Below, one piece after another: positions 6,130 through 8,863 of a DNA stretch of 8,863 bases. Each line of letters begins with the position of its first letter. The stretch's first letter is position 1. The translations under genes and the position numbers were made by a program. Under the pieces are notes generated by a model. It made no database searches. It was given only the letters and a program-made list of their open reading frames with translations, and was not told the DNA's origin. The DNA comes from CBDDRG01 sp051306415 (GTDB taxonomy: Bacteria > Pseudomonadota > Gammaproteobacteria > Pseudomonadales > Porticoccaceae), in NCBI GenBank assembly GCA_051306415.1, contig JBPPNE010000200.1, positions 1 to 8,863 of the forward strand, read 5' to 3'.

Positions 6130-7664
6130 GGTCGGCCCTCCGTCGCGGTGAGTTCTGGTGGCGAAATTGTCGTCGGCGCGGGCGATGGCGGCGCGGAGAG
6201 CGATCCGGCTACCGGAGTCCAGCCGCCGCCCAAGGCTTTGAACAGCCGCACCAAGTTGGAGCTCACCAAGGCTTCGCTAGTGGCGAGCTGATCCTGAATT
6301 GTCTGCAGCGAGCGCTGGGTGTCGAGTACGGACTGGAAATCGGTCAGACCCGCCGCATACTGATCCTGCGCCAGTGCGAGGGCACTGGCCGCGGAGGCGT
6401 TGGCGGTAGCCAGTGCGGACTGGCGGTTCTGCTCACCGGCATAGGCGACGAGCGCGTCTTCCACTTCCTGCAGCGCGGCGAGTACGGTGGCTTCGTACAA
6501 ACCCAGCGCCTGCTCTTGCACCGCGGTCTCAATTTCGATGTTGCGGCGAACACGGCCGGCATCGAACAGCGTCCAGGCACCGCTGCCACCGACATTGAAA
6601 GTGCGCGAGCTGGCCTGCAACAGCGTGTTGGAGGCCAGCGATTCCAGACCGATGCTGCCGATCAGTGACAGGCTCGGATAACCCGCCGCCGTCGCCACCC
6701 CGACTTGTGCCGTCTGCGCGGCCAGCTCGCGCTCGGCGCGGCGCACATCGGGCCGGCGTTGCAGCGTCTGCGCCGGTATGCCAACAGCGACCGTGCGGGC
6801 GGCGTGGGGGATCGCGCGGGGATTCGCGACCATTGCCGCCACCGCGCCGGGCTGGCTGCCCAGCAGCAACGCGAGCCGATTGCCAGCCTGTTCCACCCCG
6901 GTGCGCAGTGCCGGCAGTTGTGCCTGGGTCTGGGCGACGCTGGTCGCGGCCTGTTCGACATCAAGGCGGGTCGCCAGCCCGGCCTGCTCGCGCCAGCGGG
7001 CAAGATCGTAGGACTGCCGCTGAGTGGCCAGACTGGCCTCCGCCACCTGTAGACGGGCTTGGCCTGAACGCAACTCCAGGTAATTCAGCGCGGTCTCGGC
7101 GGCAAGGCTGACCAGCACATCCTGTAGATCCGCGTCACTCGACGCAACGCGCGCATCGGCGGCTTCAAGGGCGCGGCGCTGGGCGCCAAACAGATCCACT
7201 TCCCAGCCGGCGTCAAAGCCCAGCGAGTAGAGCTCGCTGACGCCACCCACCCCACCGCGCGCGCCAACGCGACTGCGCGCGGCTGAGCCAGCCAGCGACA
7301 GCGTCGGGAAGCGGTTGGCGGAGGCCAATCCGCGACGGGCCCGCGCCTCGCGCAGGCGCGCCTCGGCCTGGCGCAGGTTGCGGTTTCCCGCCACCGCGCG
7401 GGCGATCAGCTCGGATAACAACGGGTCGTCGAAATTGCGCCACCAGTGTGCGAGACGGGCCTCATCATCGGTGTTCCATGACTGAGCTTCCGTGGCGGCA
7501 CCACGCCAGGCCGCTGGCGAAGCCACCGGCGGCGGCTGGTAATCCGGCCCCACCGCGGAACAGCCAACCAACTCAGCAGCCACAGAGATCGCGATCATCA
7601 TCGCGGTGACCGCGCGACAACGGCGCGCCAGCTCGGGAACAAAATACGTCAGCGAATTCTCCAT
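6126..7664 (-). CDS. Outer-membrane efflux channel lipoprotein, NodT/OprM (TolC-like) family
   Basis: Trimeric channel through the outer membrane and periplasm, the exit duct of the pump. It has 512 residues. A signal peptide (RRCR at 14-17, hydrophobic stretch at about 18-34) ends in a lipobox LVGC, with lipidated Cys35 followed by the family sequence SAVGPDYQPP. The first OEP repeat begins WWRNFDDPLLSELI (74-87) and includes GFDAGWEVDLFG (149-160). The second OEP repeat includes LQRRPDVRRAERELA and YAAGLTDFQSVLDTQRSL. The C-terminus has a Pro/Ser/Thr-rich tail. The ATG at 7664 is kept because the basic residues of the signal peptide must precede its hydrophobic part; its Shine-Dalgarno is weak (GGAA). 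It is first in the operon and overlaps the adaptor by 4 nt. Having a dedicated channel differs from E. coli MacAB, which borrows TolC. Confidence 0.95.
   Translation of the reverse strand: MENSLTYFVPELARRCRAVTAMMIAISVAAELVGCSAVGPDYQPPPVASPAAWRGAATEAQSWNTDDEARLAHWWRNFDDPLLSELIARAVAGNRNLRQAEARLREARARRGLASANRFPTLSLAGSAARSRVGARGGVGGVSELYSLGFDAGWEVDLFGAQRRALEAADARVASSDADLQDVLVSLAAETALNYLELRSGQARLQVAEASLATQRQSYDLARWREQAGLATRLDVEQAATSVAQTQAQLPALRTGVEQAGNRLALLLGSQPGAVAAMVANPRAIPHAARTVAVGIPAQTLQRRPDVRRAERELAAQTAQVGVATAAGYPSLSLIGSIGLESLASNTLLQASSRTFNVGGSGAWTLFDAGRVRRNIEIETAVQEQALGLYEATVLAALQEVEDALVAYAGEQNRQSALATANASAASALALAQDQYAAGLTDFQSVLDTQRSLQTIQDQLATSEALVSSNLVRLFKALGGGWTPVAGSLSAPPSPAPTTISPPELTATEGRP
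6136..6141 (-). promoter_or_regulatory. Ribosome binding site that decides the adaptor start
   Basis: GGAGGG on the minus strand, 6 nt before TTG 6129 and within the last codons of the channel gene. It favours the TTG start over ATG 6105. Confidence 0.7.
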
Positions 7665-7742
7665 TTTCCAGCGCCAGAGCGACCACTCCCCAACATCGCC
7701 AAATCGGACAACGATAACGCACGCCGGGTTCCTTCGACATCG

Positions 7743-7806
7743 GCCCCACGGACAATGACCGTGATGGACTATGGCCGTGACGGACTATGGACAAAAGCGA
7801 CCATGA
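7743..7806. repeat. Four 16-bp direct repeats with core GACNATGR, candidate operator array
   Basis: Units are 7743-7758, 7759-7774, 7775-7790 and 7791-7806. The two central units differ by a single base (ccgtgatggactatgg and ccgtgacggactatgg). The outer two keep only the core: GACAATGA at 7751-7758 and GACCATGA at 7799-7806, in exact register with GACTATGG in the central pair. The array lies 79-142 bp upstream of the pump operon start. A regulator binding site is the natural reading but is inferred. Confidence 0.7.
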
Positions 7807-8023
7807 CCTGCGCCGATCCGCCGGCATCATAGCCGACTGCGGCCCCCGCGCCATGCAGCCGGATGAATCCGCCGGATCACCAGCGAAAACCGATTTCGCC
7901 GCGCCTGGCAAGCCAGCGTCGCCCGCCGTTGCACTGGCGAGCTGAATCCGCGGCATTTACTCATCGAACCCGTCTGCCACGGTGAATGACGCTGCCGGCG
8001 GCGACTTGTTGGGCAGGAGTTGG

Positions 8024-8029
8024 CATAAT
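8024..8029 (+). promoter_or_regulatory. Candidate -10 box of the RMND1-family gene
   Basis: CATAAT, five of six matches to TATAAT, placed 28 nt before the ATG at 8058 and implying a leader of about 20 nt. No good -35 is evident: gacttg sits at 17-bp spacing. It argues for ATG 8058 rather than the in-frame ATG at 7986, which lies upstream of the box. Confidence 0.45.
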
Positions 8030-8057
8030 TGAGCGCTCCCCCGCGGACGTCGCACAC

Positions 8058-8852
8058 ATGACAAGCACGCTCTTTGAAGATCATCGACAGATTTCCGTGC
8101 ATGCCCTGTTTCTCGGTCAACGTCTCGACTTGCGCGGATTCGAGCACGCCGAGCTTGTCAACAACTCACCGCCCAGCGTCAAGGCGGGCGACGCTGGGCT
8201 GGCGGTTCTGTTCCGCTATGGCGTTGTCGTGCTATTCAATATCCAGCCCGCCGAGCAGGTTGGTTTTCTGGAAGCCATTCGCCACATCATTGTCGAGCCA
8301 CTGGATGAACCAGAGCACGAAAACATGGTGATTCGGTGCGATGGCGAGCACGCGGAAAGTCTGGAAGCCGGTCAGCTGTATCTCAAGGAATTCGATATAC
8401 AACGCATTCATCTGGTGGCACATGTGCTGGCGAAGAGTGTCGTGCTGGCCTATTACGAAACCAGGCTGACGGCACATTTCAACCGCATCGAGCCATTGGC
8501 GGACAGGCTCAGCCAACAGCAACGGATTGGTTCGCGTAGCAAGCAACTGATGCAGCACATCGGCGAGAGCTTGCTGGTACAGAGCAAAATGACAGGCCGT
8601 GTCGAAATCAGCGAAAAACCGGATCTACTTTGGGACTACCCAGAGCTCGAACGCCTGCACTTGCGTCTGGGTGACGAATTCGATCTGAGCGAAAGGCACG
8701 TCGCGGTGGAAAGAAAGATAGACCTGATTTCACGCACCGCCGAGACTCTGCTCTCCATATTGCAGAATCAACGCACGTTGCGCGTGGAGTGGTACATCGT
8801 GATGCTGATTGTGGTTGAGATAGCCATCACCCTGATTGAGAAACTGCTTTGA
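8058..8852 (+). CDS. RMND1/DUF155 (RMD1/Sif2) family protein with C-terminal membrane anchor
   Basis: 264 residues of the family that includes human mitochondrial RMND1 and yeast RMD1. RMND1 is linked to mitochondrial translation; the bacterial members have no settled function. Family features are LFRYGVVVLFNI (residues 51-62), the central helical part with YYETRL (132-137), and the hallmark DLLWDYPELERLHLRL (189-204). This is followed by an amphipathic, probably coiled-coil segment (about 207-242) and one membrane helix at about 246-262, which leaves only two residues beyond it. Topology is therefore a cytoplasmic domain anchored by its C-terminus. The start at ATG 8058 was preferred over 7986 because family similarity begins after it and a -10-like box lies between the two. 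The Shine-Dalgarno is poor. It is divergent from the pump, with no obvious functional link. Confidence 0.88.
   Translation: MTSTLFEDHRQISVHALFLGQRLDLRGFEHAELVNNSPPSVKAGDAGLAVLFRYGVVVLFNIQPAEQVGFLEAIRHIIVEPLDEPEHENMVIRCDGEHAESLEAGQLYLKEFDIQRIHLVAHVLAKSVVLAYYETRLTAHFNRIEPLADRLSQQQRIGSRSKQLMQHIGESLLVQSKMTGRVEISEKPDLLWDYPELERLHLRLGDEFDLSERHVAVERKIDLISRTAETLLSILQNQRTLRVEWYIVMLIVVEIAITLIEKLL
8171..8199. repeat. Perfect 10-bp inverted repeat inside the RMND1-family gene
   Basis: Arms gcccagcgtc (8171-8180) and gacgctgggc (8190-8199) enclose a 9-nt loop. The hairpin is about 115 nt after the start codon, in the codons for residues 39-47. It would be very stable in mRNA. The right arm and loop also match, in inverted orientation, the intergenic sequence at 7913-7927. 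Confidence 0.7.
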
Positions 8853-8863
8853 TCATTGCCGGT

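Larger units (their letters stand above)
7665..8057. other. Divergent intergenic region between the pump operon and the RMND1-family gene
   Basis: 393 bp without a credible gene; reading frames here are compositionally poor, short of family features and overlap each other. It contains the four 16-bp repeats (7743-7806), the -10-like box of the plus-strand gene (8024-8029), and at 7913-7927 an inverted copy of 15 nt that recurs inside the RMND1-family gene (8183-8197). No confident promoter for the pump operon could be identified on the minus strand. Confidence 0.7.

Noticed and set aside
7743..7806. CRISPR-like array
   Set aside because: The 16-bp units are contiguous with no spacers, there are only four and no cas genes are present.
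8021..8036. Sigma-54-like TGGCA element upstream of the RMND1-family gene
   Set aside because: The GC that would form the -12 half is one base too close. The same bases fit a sigma-70 -10 box better.
7573..8147. Overlapping minus-strand frames in the pump/RMND1 intergenic region
   Set aside because: They overlap each other and the signal-peptide region of the channel gene, start without Shine-Dalgarno sequences and show no domain or membrane pattern.

Overview
The window is GC-rich and most likely chromosomal DNA from a proteobacterium, probably a gammaproteobacterium. The reasons are a TrmA-type tRNA m5U54 methyltransferase that closely follows the E. coli protein, a complete tripartite efflux pump with an outer-membrane lipoprotein (so a Gram-negative envelope), and an AldB/ExaC-type aldehyde dehydrogenase. 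No genus can be named from the sequence alone. There are no RNA genes, insertion sequences or CRISPR arrays.

Left part (1-1505, minus strand): the N-terminal 281 codons of an aldehyde dehydrogenase that runs off the left edge, then a 237-bp gap, then a small VOC/glyoxalase-fold protein. A divergent intergenic region follows. It holds a perfect TATAAT at 1651-1656 that drives trmA (plus strand), and this box shows that the trmA start is downstream, at GTG 1684.

Central part (2781-7664, minus strand): a tightly packed four-gene operon in the order outer-membrane channel (NodT/OprM family), MacA-like periplasmic adaptor, MacB-like ATPase, MacB-like permease. The junctions are a 4-nt overlap, a 2-nt gap and a 1-nt overlap (TGATG). 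Together the four proteins should form an ATP-driven pump spanning both membranes; the cargo is unknown. Two of the genes carry in-frame tandem repeats: a 12/6-bp repeat in the ATPase tail and a 5 x 15-bp repeat in the adaptor. The permease and trmA converge and overlap by 61 bp. A perfect 11-bp hairpin lies inside the trmA end, just past the permease stop.

Right part (7665-8852): a 393-bp intergenic region holds four copies of a 16-bp unit with core GACNATGR at exact 16-bp spacing upstream of the pump operon. It also has a -10-like CATAAT serving the divergent plus-strand gene, an RMND1/DUF155-family protein with one C-terminal membrane helix.

No wholly new system is evident. The points most worth a second look are the 16-bp iterated sites, the two coding repeats in the pump, and the hairpin embedded in the catalytic codons of trmA.
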